Shown here: positions 16,153-23,040 of the stretch, piece by piece
How the letters are laid out: each line of letters begins with the position of its first letter
Position numbering within the stretch: the stretch's first letter is position 1
From: Cellvibrionales bacterium UBA7375
Lineage (GTDB): Bacteria > Pseudomonadota > Gammaproteobacteria > Pseudomonadales > Porticoccaceae
Length of the DNA: 31,418 nt
Direction: 5' to 3'
Assembly (NCBI GenBank): GCA_002469845.1
Contig: DKNZ01000003.1
Coordinates: 17,540-48,957 of the forward strand
Translations under genes and position numbers: made by a program
Notes under the pieces: generated by a model
What the model saw: the letters and a program-made list of their open reading frames with translations, nothing else
Databases searched by the model: none
Told to the model about the DNA's origin: nothing

Positions 16153-16896
16153 GTGCCCACTGCTACTCGCCAAGCTAACATTAAAATTGTGCTCGTTAAT
16201 ACTGCCCACCCCGGCAATATAGGGGGTGCTGCCCGAGCAATGAAAAATATGGGTCTAGCAGAATTATGTTTGGTTGAGCCTCGAGAGTATCCTGCTCCAA
16301 GAGCGGTTTGGCGCTCTGCCGGAGCGCGAGATATTCTTAATAATGCCACTGTAGTTGGTTCTGTAGATGAGGCGATTGCCGATTGCGGCCTAGTTATAGG
16401 TACCAGTGCTCGTGAGAGACGAATTCCCTGGCCGCTTATTAATCCGCGCGAATGTGGTGAGCGTGTTTGGGTAGAAGCCGAAAATCACAAGGTGGCACTA
16501 TTATTTGGTCGAGAAGACCGTGGCTTGACTAATGATGAGCTTCAAAAGTGCAACTATCATGTGCATATTCCATCAAATCCTGAATATAGTTCACTCAATC
16601 TAGCCACTGCAGTTCAGGTGTTAGCATACGAGATTCGCATGGCGAGCCTTGCTGACGAAAATGGCGCTCTACCAGAGCTTAGCCAATGGGATCAACCCTT
16701 GGCAACCTCGGAGGATTTAGAGCATTTTCATACCCATTTGTCTGAAACTATGGCAAAGCTAAATTTTTATGATCCCGATAACCCAAAGCAATTGTTGACC
16801 CGATTACGTCGTTTATTTAATCGAACCCGCATGGATGAAATGGAAGTTTCTATTTTGAGAGGTCTATTATCAGCGGTTCAGCGTAAAATTAAGTAG
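16153..16896 (+). CDS. trmJ: tRNA (cytidine/uridine-2'-O-)-methyltransferase TrmJ
   Basis: SPOUT methyltransferase that 2'-O-methylates position 32 of tRNAs with S-adenosylmethionine. It has 247 residues, as in E. coli. The N-terminal motif is VNTAHPGNIGGAARAMKNMG, with the conserved Asn/Arg. The trefoil-knot motifs ALLFGREDRGLTNDEL and IPSNPEYSSLNLATAVQVLA follow. The C-terminal helical region includes LLTRLRRLFNRTRMD. The start is GTG, with AGAGG about eight bases upstream. Its position just before iscR is conserved from Pseudomonas to E. coli. The iscR promoter follows in the 76-base gap. Confidence 0.96.
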   Translation: MPTATRQANIKIVLVNTAHPGNIGGAARAMKNMGLAELCLVEPREYPAPRAVWRSAGARDILNNATVVGSVDEAIADCGLVIGTSARERRIPWPLINPRECGERVWVEAENHKVALLFGREDRGLTNDELQKCNYHVHIPSNPEYSSLNLATAVQVLAYEIRMASLADENGALPELSQWDQPLATSEDLEHFHTHLSETMAKLNFYDPDNPKQLLTRLRRLFNRTRMDEMEVSILRGLLSAVQRKIK

Positions 16897-16904
16897 TATC
16901 TATA

Positions 16905-16929
16905 TTAATTGACTAAAATACTCAGGTAT
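16905..16929 (+). promoter_or_regulatory. Type 1 IscR operator overlapping the iscR promoter
   Basis: The 25 bases match 22 of 25 positions of the E. coli type 1 [2Fe-2S]-IscR consensus (ATASYYGACTRWWWYAGTCRRSTAT). Mismatches are at positions 1, 4 and 17 (C for G in AGTC). The site covers the -35 hexamer, so binding of holo-IscR should repress the operon when Fe-S clusters are plentiful. The consensus is recalled from the literature; the match was scored by eye. Confidence 0.75.
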
Positions 16930-16937
16930 TAGATAAT
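16909..16937 (+). promoter_or_regulatory. Sigma-70 promoter of the isc operon
   Basis: TTGACT (16909-16914) and GATAAT (16932-16937) are exactly 17 bases apart, five of six consensus matches each. Transcription should start near 16944, leaving a leader of about 29 bases with AAGG (16963-16966) before the iscR ATG. Confidence 0.75.
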
Positions 16938-16972
16938 TACGTTTGTAAAAAGCTTATTATCGAAGGTAGATT

Positions 16973-17449
16973 ATGCGACTGACCACAAAAGGCCGATATG
17001 CCGTAACCGCAATGATTGACTTGACATTGCATGCCCAAGATAAGCCAATTTCCCTGGCTGATATTTCTGGCAGGCAGTCAATTTCTCTCTCTTACTTGGA
17101 GCAACTTTTTTCAAGGTTACGCCAGTCGGGACTTGTTTCAAGTGTCCGCGGGCCAGGTGGTGGTTATCATCTAGCAATGCAGAGTGACCGTATATTTGTG
17201 GCTCAAATTATTACAGCGGTCAATGAGTCAATTGATACCACTAGCTGCCAGGGTAAAGGTGACTGTCAAGGTGGTTTGATTTGTATAACCCATAGCCTGT
17301 GGCAGGATTTGAGTAACCAGATACATGAATTTTTAAACGGTATCTCGCTGGCGGATTTGGTTGCTAAGCAAGATACCCAAGAGATAGCCCAGCGACAGTT
17401 AGATCAGTTGCTGGTTTTAGAAGATAACTTACAGGCACAGGCCTGTTGA
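16973..17449 (+). CDS. iscR: Fe-S cluster-responsive transcriptional regulator IscR
   Basis: Rrf2-family regulator that binds a [2Fe-2S] cluster and represses the isc operon. It has 158 residues. The winged helix-turn-helix occupies about 1-65 (MRLTTKGRYAVTAMIDL at the start). Cluster ligands Cys92, Cys98, Cys104 and His107 are at the same positions as in E. coli IscR. It heads the operon, and a 22/25 match to its own operator overlaps the promoter. AAGG lies six bases before the ATG. iscS follows after 13 bases. The C-terminus is short and ends AQAC. Confidence 0.98.
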   Translation: MRLTTKGRYAVTAMIDLTLHAQDKPISLADISGRQSISLSYLEQLFSRLRQSGLVSSVRGPGGGYHLAMQSDRIFVAQIITAVNESIDTTSCQGKGDCQGGLICITHSLWQDLSNQIHEFLNGISLADLVAKQDTQEIAQRQLDQLLVLEDNLQAQAC

Positions 17450-17462
17450 AGTGGAGAAATTA

Positions 17463-18677
17463 ATGAATCTTCCAATTTATTTGGATTATGCGTCTACCAC
17501 CCCAGTTGATCCAGCGGTTGCTGATCAAATGGTTGAATTCCTAACGCCATCGGGTAATTTTGGTAACCCAGCATCGCGCTCACATATGTTTGGCTGGCAG
17601 GCAGAAGCTGCAGTTGAAGATGCACGGGTTGATGTTGCCGGGCTTATTGGTGCAGACCCTAGAGAAATTGTATGGACTTCAGGTGCAACTGAGGCCAATA
17701 ACCTAGCGATTAAAGGCTGTGCGCACTTTAATACACGCAAAGGTAAGCATATTATCACCTCTAAAATTGAACATAAGGCGGTACTTGATACCTGTCGTCA
17801 ATTGGAGCGTGAAGGATTTGAAATTACTTATTTAGACCCCGATAAGCAGGGTTTGATTCAGCCTCAGGCCATTGCGGATGCATTGCGTGAAGATACAACT
17901 GTTGTATCGATTATGCATGTAAACAATGAGCTTGGTACCCTGAATGATATTGCGGCGATTGGTAAATTATGTCGAGATAACAAAGTATTCTTCCATGTGG
18001 ATGCCGCTCAAAGCGCAGGTAAAACCGCCATTGATGTCGAAGCTATGCAAGTGGATATGATGTCATTTTCCGCCCATAAAATTTATGGCCCCAAAGGGAT
18101 TGGCGCACTTTATGTTCGCCGTAAGCCGCGCGTGCGTATCGAAGCGCAGATGCATGGCGGTGGTCACGAACGCGGCATGCGATCTGGTACTTTACCCACC
18201 CATCAAATTGTGGGTATGGGTGCGGCCTTTAAATTAGGTGCTGAAGTGCTTGCAGAAGAATCTGCTCGCATCGAAAAGCTTCGTACTCGTCTATGGGAAG
18301 GTGTTTCTGATATGGAGGAAGTCTATCTCAATGGATCGAGTAACCAGCATGTGCCCGGCATTATTAATATCAGTTTTGCCTATGTTGAAGGTGAATCTTT
18401 AATTATGGCATTAAGAGATTTAGCCGTTTCATCTGGATCAGCCTGTACCTCTGCGAGCCTTGAGCCTTCTTATGTTCTTCGTGCATTGGGTTTAAATGAC
18501 GAAATGGCTCATAGCTCAATTCGCTTTAGTATCGGCCGTTATACCTCAGAAAAAGATGTAGATGATGCCATTGCCAAAGTAAGGCATGCGGTAGAAAAGC
18601 TAAGAGAGCTTTCTCCGCTTTGGGATATGTTCCAAGACGGTGTCGATCTCGATCAGGTTGAGTGGGCTGCGCACTAG
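17463..18677 (+). CDS. iscS: Cysteine desulfurase IscS
   Basis: PLP enzyme that removes sulfur from cysteine and passes it to IscU and to tRNA-thiolation and other acceptors. It has 404 residues from ATG 17463, exactly the E. coli length. The PLP lysine is Lys206 (SAHKIYGPKG) and the persulfide cysteine is Cys328 in SSGSACTSASLEPS, both at E. coli positions. I prefer ATG 17463 over the in-frame GTG 17451 because GGAG (17453-17456) is the Shine-Dalgarno six bases upstream of that ATG, and the protein then starts MNLPIYLDYASTTPVD. A 61-base gap precedes iscU; it contains two copies of CAAACGA (18684-18690, 18700-18706) but no clear terminator. Confidence 0.98.
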   Translation: MNLPIYLDYASTTPVDPAVADQMVEFLTPSGNFGNPASRSHMFGWQAEAAVEDARVDVAGLIGADPREIVWTSGATEANNLAIKGCAHFNTRKGKHIITSKIEHKAVLDTCRQLEREGFEITYLDPDKQGLIQPQAIADALREDTTVVSIMHVNNELGTLNDIAAIGKLCRDNKVFFHVDAAQSAGKTAIDVEAMQVDMMSFSAHKIYGPKGIGALYVRRKPRVRIEAQMHGGGHERGMRSGTLPTHQIVGMGAAFKLGAEVLAEESARIEKLRTRLWEGVSDMEEVYLNGSSNQHVPGIINISFAYVEGESLIMALRDLAVSSGSACTSASLEPSYVLRALGLNDEMAHSSIRFSIGRYTSEKDVDDAIAKVRHAVEKLRELSPLWDMFQDGVDLDQVEWAAH

Positions 18678-18738
18678 TTAAAGCAAACGAAAGTGGCAAC
18701 AAACGAATTATTTGTAGTACTAAAATAGGGTTAAAAAA

Positions 18739-19122
18739 ATGGCTTACAGTGAAAAAGTGATTGATCATTACGAAAATCCACGCAATGTTGGGAAACTAGA
18801 CGACAATTCAAAAAATGTCGGTACTGGCATGGTAGGTGCCCCAGCCTGTGGTGATGTGATGCGTCTTCAAATTCAGGTGAATGACGAAGGTGTCATCGAA
18901 GATGCCAAGTTTAAAACCTATGGTTGTGGTTCTGCTATTGCTTCAAGCTCGCTGTTAACAGAGTGGGTTAAGGGTAAAAATATTAATGAAGCAGAACAGA
19001 TTAAAAATACCACGATTGCTGAAGAACTAGCATTGCCCCCCGTTAAAATTCACTGCTCTGTTCTGGCTGAAGATGCGATTAAAGCTGCGGTCCGAGACGT
19101 TAGAGAAAAGCGGGAGAAGTAA
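18739..19122 (+). CDS. iscU: Fe-S cluster assembly scaffold IscU
   Basis: Scaffold on which [2Fe-2S] clusters are built from IscS sulfur and iron, then released by HscA/HscB. It has 127 residues (E. coli 128). Cluster ligands Cys37 (GAPACGDV), Cys63 (YGCGSAIAS) and Cys106 (KIHCSVLAEDAI), plus Asp39 and His105, are all present. LPPVKIHC contains the LPPVK peptide recognised by HscA (residues 99-103). AGGG lies upstream of the ATG. iscA starts two bases after the stop. Confidence 0.98.
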   Translation: MAYSEKVIDHYENPRNVGKLDDNSKNVGTGMVGAPACGDVMRLQIQVNDEGVIEDAKFKTYGCGSAIASSSLLTEWVKGKNINEAEQIKNTTIAEELALPPVKIHCSVLAEDAIKAAVRDVREKREK

Positions 19123-19124
19123 GC

Positions 19125-19448
19125 GTGGCAATTACCATGACATCGGCCGCTGAATCTCACGTGGTGCGGCACTTAGAGCATCGCGACAAGGGTATTGGTA
19201 TCCGCTTGGGTGTGCGCACCACAGGATGCTCTGGACTATCCTATGTGCTCGAGTTTGTCGATAAAAAGTCCGATGAGGACGTGGTTTTCAAATGCGGTGA
19301 TGTACAGTTAATAATTGATCCTAAAAGCCTAGTGTACCTCGATGGCACTCAGTTAGATTATGTCAAGGAAGGATTAAATGAAGGGTTTGAGTTTAAAAAT
19401 CCCAATGTTAAAGATGAATGTGGTTGCGGAGAAAGCTTCCATATCTAA
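19125..19448 (+). CDS. iscA: Iron-sulfur cluster assembly protein IscA
   Basis: A-type carrier that accepts or helps form clusters, especially 4Fe-4S, for transfer to apoproteins. It has 107 residues, as in E. coli. The three conserved cysteines are Cys35 (TTGCSGLSYVLEF), Cys99 and Cys101 (DECGCGESF). The start is GTG, two bases after iscU, with GGGAGAAG upstream in the iscU end. A 7-base inverted repeat lies just after its stop, before hscB. Confidence 0.97.
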   Translation: MAITMTSAAESHVVRHLEHRDKGIGIRLGVRTTGCSGLSYVLEFVDKKSDEDVVFKCGDVQLIIDPKSLVYLDGTQLDYVKEGLNEGFEFKNPNVKDECGCGESFHI

Positions 19449-19454
19449 CTTTGC

Positions 19455-19470
19455 TTTGGATTCATCCAAA
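19455..19470 (+). repeat. Intercistronic hairpin between iscA and hscB
   Basis: TTTGGAT (19455-19461) and ATCCAAA (19464-19470) are perfect inverted repeats; a real RNA stem would be TTTGGA/TCCAAA with a TTCA loop. No T-tract follows, so termination is unlikely. It starts seven bases after the iscA stop and ends 18 bases before the hscB start, where a processing or stabilising element would be expected. Confidence 0.6.
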
Positions 19471-19488
19471 CCAATCGGATTTTAACCA

Positions 19489-20019
19489 TTGAATAATTCT
19501 AAGAATTTCTTTGAAATTTTCTCTCTTCCAGAGGCTTGGGAGCTTGATTTTGAGGCGCTCGATACAAAATTTAGGGCGCTACAAAAAGTTCTTCATCCTG
19601 ATGGTTATGCCAATAAAAATGATTTTGAACAGCGTCTTGCGGTACAGACGGCGGCAACTATTAATCAAGCCTACCAAACCATCAAAAATCCACTATCTCG
19701 TGCACAGTATTTATTAGAATTGAAAGGTTTAGATGCCGATCAGGAAAGCCATATCACCTCAGATGGTCAATTTTTAATGAATCAAATGTTATTGCGCGAA
19801 CAACTATCAGAAATCAAAGCTAATAAAGGGCCTAAACAGGCATTGACAGCTTTGAGTATTGATGCCAATAAAACGGCCATAGCTATTCAAAATGAATTTG
19901 CCAGTCAATACCAAGTTGAGGCTTATAATGAAGCATTTTCAACCTTGGCAAAAATGCAGTTCGCGACTAAGTTTGTCAATGATATTAGTGAACTTGAAGC
20001 AGATTTAGAGGAACTATAG
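19489..20019 (+). CDS. hscB: Fe-S cluster assembly co-chaperone HscB (Hsc20)
   Basis: J-domain protein that brings IscU to HscA and stimulates its ATPase. It has 176 residues (E. coli 171). The J-domain starts FFEIFSLPEAWELD, with HPD at 36-38 (VLHPDGYANK). The C-terminal three-helix domain binds IscU. The start is TTG at 19489; no upstream ATG is available and the next in-frame ATG lies inside the J-domain. The Shine-Dalgarno is weak (CGGAT). hscA follows after three bases. Confidence 0.95.
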   Translation: MNNSKNFFEIFSLPEAWELDFEALDTKFRALQKVLHPDGYANKNDFEQRLAVQTAATINQAYQTIKNPLSRAQYLLELKGLDADQESHITSDGQFLMNQMLLREQLSEIKANKGPKQALTALSIDANKTAIAIQNEFASQYQVEAYNEAFSTLAKMQFATKFVNDISELEADLEEL

Positions 20020-20022
20020 CCT

Positions 20023-21906
20023 GTGGCACTATTGCAAATTTCAGAGCCTGGACAGTCACCCCAGCCCCATCAGCGAAAAAAATCTGTGGGTATTGATTTG
20101 GGCACGACAAACTCCTTAGTCGCAACGGTAAGAAGCGGCATAGAAGCTATATTGCCTGATGAGCAGGGTCGAGATTTGCTGCCTTCTGTAGTGCATTATA
20201 TTCCTGAGGGCGTTAGCTGTGTAGGTTATGAAGCAGCAGAGCATAATAGTACTGACCCCCTAAATACTCTATCGTCAATCAAGCGTTTATTGGGTAGAGG
20301 TGTTGATGATATAAAAACATTGGGTGATACCTTGCCCTATGAATTCACCTCTGATGAAGGTGGTATGCCCAGAATTAATACTGCCTATGGTGTCGTAAGT
20401 CCAATTCAGGTTTCAGCCGAAATACTGCGCAAACTTGCTGGGCGAGCTGAGTTAGCCCTAGGTGGTATGCTTGATGGCGCGGTGATAACCGTACCTGCAT
20501 ACTTTGATGATGCTCAACGACAGGCAACCAAAGATGCGGCCACTCTTGCCGGTATTAAGGTGCTAAGATTATTAAATGAACCTACCGCCGCAGCTATAGC
20601 CTATGGGCTGGACACTGAAGTTGCAGAAGATGAATCTCAGCAGCGGTTAATAGCTGTTTATGACCTAGGCGGTGGCACCTTTGATATTAGTATTTTAAGG
20701 TTATCAAAAGGTGTATTCGAAGTATTGGCTACCGGGGGCGATTCGGCTCTGGGTGGAGACGACTTTGATCACGCAATTGCAAATTGGTTGCGAATTGAAT
20801 TGGCAATGGGCGAAACCCTCGACGTGGTTGAGCAAAGAATACTGTTGGAAGCGGCAAAATCTGCCAAACAAGAGCTATCCCAAAAGGAACAGGTTGAGAT
20901 AGAGGTTCTTGAGACTGCATTGGTTCTTACACGAGAAAAAATGCATGAACTTATAGATGACTTGATTGAAAAAACCCTTAAAGCCTGTAAGCGCTCAATG
21001 AGAGACGCTAAAATTGATGTAAATAGCATTGATGAAGTGGTCCTAGTGGGTGGTTCAACCAGAATGCCCAGTGTCAGCGAAAAAGTTACAGAGTTATTTG
21101 GCCTTAAACCAAAATGCTCTATTGATCCAGACTTGGTTGTGGCGATGGGTGCAGCTAAGCAAGCAGATGTTTTAGTGGGTAATAATACTGATGGCGATAT
21201 GTTGTTATTAGATGTAATTCCGCTATCCTTGGGTATTGAAACTATGGGTGGCTTAACCGAAAAAATCATCCATCGAAATACCACCATTCCAGTGGCCAAA
21301 GCGCAAGAATTTACCACCTTTAAAGACGGTCAAACCGCTATGAGTATTCATGTGGTGCAGGGGGATAGGGAATTGGTTTCAGATTGTCGTTCACTGGCAC
21401 GGTTTGAGTTGCAAGGTATCCCACCCATGGTTGCTGGTGGCGCCAAAATTCAGGTGAGCTACCAGGTTGATGCCGATGGGTTGCTGAATGTGTCAGCGCG
21501 GGAATTAAGCAGTGGTGTTGAATCTAGAATTGAAGTTAAGCCCTCCTATGGCTTAAGCGATAATGAAATTACTCAAATGCTACAGGACTCCTTTAGCCAT
21601 GCGCGTGATGATATGCGTTTACGGGGACTCAGAGAGCAGCAAGTTGAAGCCGATCGTATGCTAGAGGATCTTCGAGCAGCCATAGAAAAAGATGGGCAAT
21701 CATTACTTGATGATTCAGAATTACAGTGTTTGCATCTGGCTTTAGATGAATTACAACAGCTTCGCGAAAATAGCGAAGATCATCGCCAACTGGCGGCGCA
21801 AATTGAAACTGTGGGTAAAACCAGCGAAGAATTTGCCGCTAGACGTATGGATGCTAGTATTAAACAAGCATTGGCAGGGCTAAGCCTTGATGATGCATTA
21901 AAATAA
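20023..21906 (+). CDS. hscA: Fe-S assembly Hsp70 chaperone HscA
   Basis: Specialised Hsp70 that uses ATP to release clusters from IscU. It has 627 residues (E. coli 616). The nucleotide-binding domain carries VGIDLGTTNSLVATVRSG (about 23-40), AVYDLGGGTFDISIL and VVLVGGSTRMPSV. The interdomain linker is LLLDVIPLSLGIET. The substrate domain follows, then a helical lid rich in Glu and Arg. It lacks the long Gly/Met tail of DnaK, as expected for HscA. GTG start. fdx begins 21 bases after the stop. Confidence 0.97.
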   Translation: MALLQISEPGQSPQPHQRKKSVGIDLGTTNSLVATVRSGIEAILPDEQGRDLLPSVVHYIPEGVSCVGYEAAEHNSTDPLNTLSSIKRLLGRGVDDIKTLGDTLPYEFTSDEGGMPRINTAYGVVSPIQVSAEILRKLAGRAELALGGMLDGAVITVPAYFDDAQRQATKDAATLAGIKVLRLLNEPTAAAIAYGLDTEVAEDESQQRLIAVYDLGGGTFDISILRLSKGVFEVLATGGDSALGGDDFDHAIANWLRIELAMGETLDVVEQRILLEAAKSAKQELSQKEQVEIEVLETALVLTREKMHELIDDLIEKTLKACKRSMRDAKIDVNSIDEVVLVGGSTRMPSVSEKVTELFGLKPKCSIDPDLVVAMGAAKQADVLVGNNTDGDMLLLDVIPLSLGIETMGGLTEKIIHRNTTIPVAKAQEFTTFKDGQTAMSIHVVQGDRELVSDCRSLARFELQGIPPMVAGGAKIQVSYQVDADGLLNVSARELSSGVESRIEVKPSYGLSDNEITQMLQDSFSHARDDMRLRGLREQQVEADRMLEDLRAAIEKDGQSLLDDSELQCLHLALDELQQLRENSEDHRQLAAQIETVGKTSEEFAARRMDASIKQALAGLSLDDALK

Positions 21907-21927
21907 ACGATTTCGGATATCCAAATT

Positions 21928-22266
21928 ATGCCACGAATTGTATTTTTACCTCATCACGAAATCTGCCCAGAAGGTGCAGTTGTCGAGGCTGAAAAGGGCG
22001 AGAGTATCTGTGCCGCAGCATTAAGGAATGGCCTTGATATAGAACATGCCTGTGAACTTTCCTGTGCCTGTACTACCTGCCATGTCCATGTGCGCGAGGG
22101 ATTGGATTCACTGCCAGAGGCGGATGAGCTAGAAGATGATTTTTTGGATAAGGCTTGGGGTTTAGATCCAGATTCAAGGCTCAGTTGTCAGGCTATTGTT
22201 GAAGAAGAAGACCTGGTGGTAGAAATACCCAAATACACCATTAATATGGTGTCTGAGCGACATTAA
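21928..22266 (+). CDS. fdx: ISC-type [2Fe-2S] ferredoxin
   Basis: Adrenodoxin-type ferredoxin that supplies electrons for cluster assembly. It has 112 residues. Cluster ligands Cys42, Cys48, Cys51 and Cys87 (CELSCACTTC and RLSCQAIV) match E. coli Fdx positions, and the extra Cys46 is also shared. The segment DDFLDKAWGLDPDSRLSC is characteristic of the ISC ferredoxin. The C-terminus YTINMVSERH resembles the E. coli YTINHAREH. iscX follows after 11 bases. Confidence 0.97.
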   Translation: MPRIVFLPHHEICPEGAVVEAEKGESICAAALRNGLDIEHACELSCACTTCHVHVREGLDSLPEADELEDDFLDKAWGLDPDSRLSCQAIVEEEDLVVEIPKYTINMVSERH

Positions 22267-22277
22267 GGGAGAGGTAG

Positions 22278-22475
22278 ATGATGAAGTGGACAGATATTAA
22301 TGATATTGCCATCGAGTTGGCAGATAACCATGAAGATATAGACCCAAAGTATATTAACTTTGTCGATTTGCGTAATTTGGTTCTTAGTATTGACGACTTT
22401 TCTGATGACCCCGATCGTTGTGGTGAAAAAATCCTCGAAGCTATTCAAATGGCATGGATTGAAGAGTTGGATTGA
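22278..22475 (+). CDS. iscX: Fe-S cluster assembly regulator IscX (YfhJ)
   Basis: Small acidic protein that binds IscS and iron and modulates the rate of cluster assembly. It has 65 residues. Recognisable segments are KWTDINDIAIELADNH at the start, then DPKYINFVDLRNLV and DDPDRCGEKILEAIQMAWIEE. Many Asp/Glu residues are grouped as in the iron-binding face of the family. ATG 22278 and ATG 22281 are both possible after the purine run AAGGGAGAGG (22265-22274). It is the last gene of the isc operon; a 122-base gap with a promoter precedes ndk. Confidence 0.95.
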   Translation: MMKWTDINDIAIELADNHEDIDPKYINFVDLRNLVLSIDDFSDDPDRCGEKILEAIQMAWIEELD

Positions 22476-22506
22476 TTAGATTTATCTTATTTGCTTCATA
22501 AAAGCA

Positions 22507-22535
22507 TTGTTACCCGCCTGTGCAATAGGTAAAAT
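22507..22535 (+). promoter_or_regulatory. Candidate sigma-70 promoter for ndk
   Basis: TTGTTA (22507-22512) and TAAAAT (22530-22535) are 17 bases apart. The transcript would start near 22542 with a leader of about 56 bases. TTGGAG upstream of the ATG supplies the Shine-Dalgarno. An inverted repeat, AATAGGT (22524-22530) and ACCTATT (22557-22563), brackets the predicted start. Confidence 0.5.
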
Positions 22536-22597
22536 CCGCACCCAAGCCGATAAGGCACCTATTTCTATTAAATTAAAGTCCGATTTGGAGACATTTT

Positions 22598-23023
22598 ATG
22601 GCCGTTGAACGCACCCTTTCTATTATTAAACCTGATGCCGTAGCAAAAAATGCTGTGGGTCAAATTCTTAGCCGCTTTGAAGCCGCTGGCCTACAGGTTG
22701 TGGCGCTAAAAATGCAACAGCTTTCCCAAGCTCAAGCCGAAGGTTTTTATGCTGAGCACAGCGAGCGTCCATTCTTTAAAGATTTAGTTGCTTTTATGAC
22801 TTCTGGCCCTGTTTCAGTTCAGGTTTTACAAGGTGAAGGCGCTATTTTGAAAAACCGCGATCTAATGGGTGCAACTAACCCTAAGGAAGCAGATGCTGGT
22901 ACTATTCGTGCTGATTTTGCTACTTCTATTGATGCTAATGCTGTGCATGGTTCAGATTCTGAAACTTCAGCCGCTCGTGAAGTTGCATACTTCTTTGACG
23001 ATAACGAGATTTGTGCTCGTTAA
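22598..23023 (+). CDS. ndk: Nucleoside diphosphate kinase
   Basis: Transfers the gamma-phosphate between nucleoside triphosphates and diphosphates through a phosphohistidine. It has 141 residues. The N-terminus AVERTLSIIKPDAV and the active-site His117 in NAVHGSDSETSAAREVAYFF are intact. RPFFKDLVAFMTSGPV and LMGATNPKEA complete the fold. It has its own promoter after iscX and lies 17 bases upstream of rlmN. The order ndk-rlmN follows isc in Pseudomonas also. A terminator-like hairpin lies 55-87 bases after the stop, inside rlmN. Confidence 0.98.
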   Translation: MAVERTLSIIKPDAVAKNAVGQILSRFEAAGLQVVALKMQQLSQAQAEGFYAEHSERPFFKDLVAFMTSGPVSVQVLQGEGAILKNRDLMGATNPKEADAGTIRADFATSIDANAVHGSDSETSAAREVAYFFDDNEICAR

Positions 23024-23040
23024 TTATTGCGAGATAAATA

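Noticed and set aside
17451..17462. GTG start four codons upstream for iscS
   Set aside because: It contains the GGAG that serves ATG 17463, which gives the exact E. coli length and active-site numbering.
18684..18715. Direct repeat CAAACGA twice and a weak ACAAA/TTTGT hairpin between iscS and iscU
   Set aside because: The repeats are short and A+T-rich, expected by chance at this composition, with no terminator form.
20769..21317. Open frame of 182 codons on the minus strand
   Set aside because: It lies wholly inside hscA in another frame, is rich in Ser/Thr/Ile without domain features, and has no matching neighbours.
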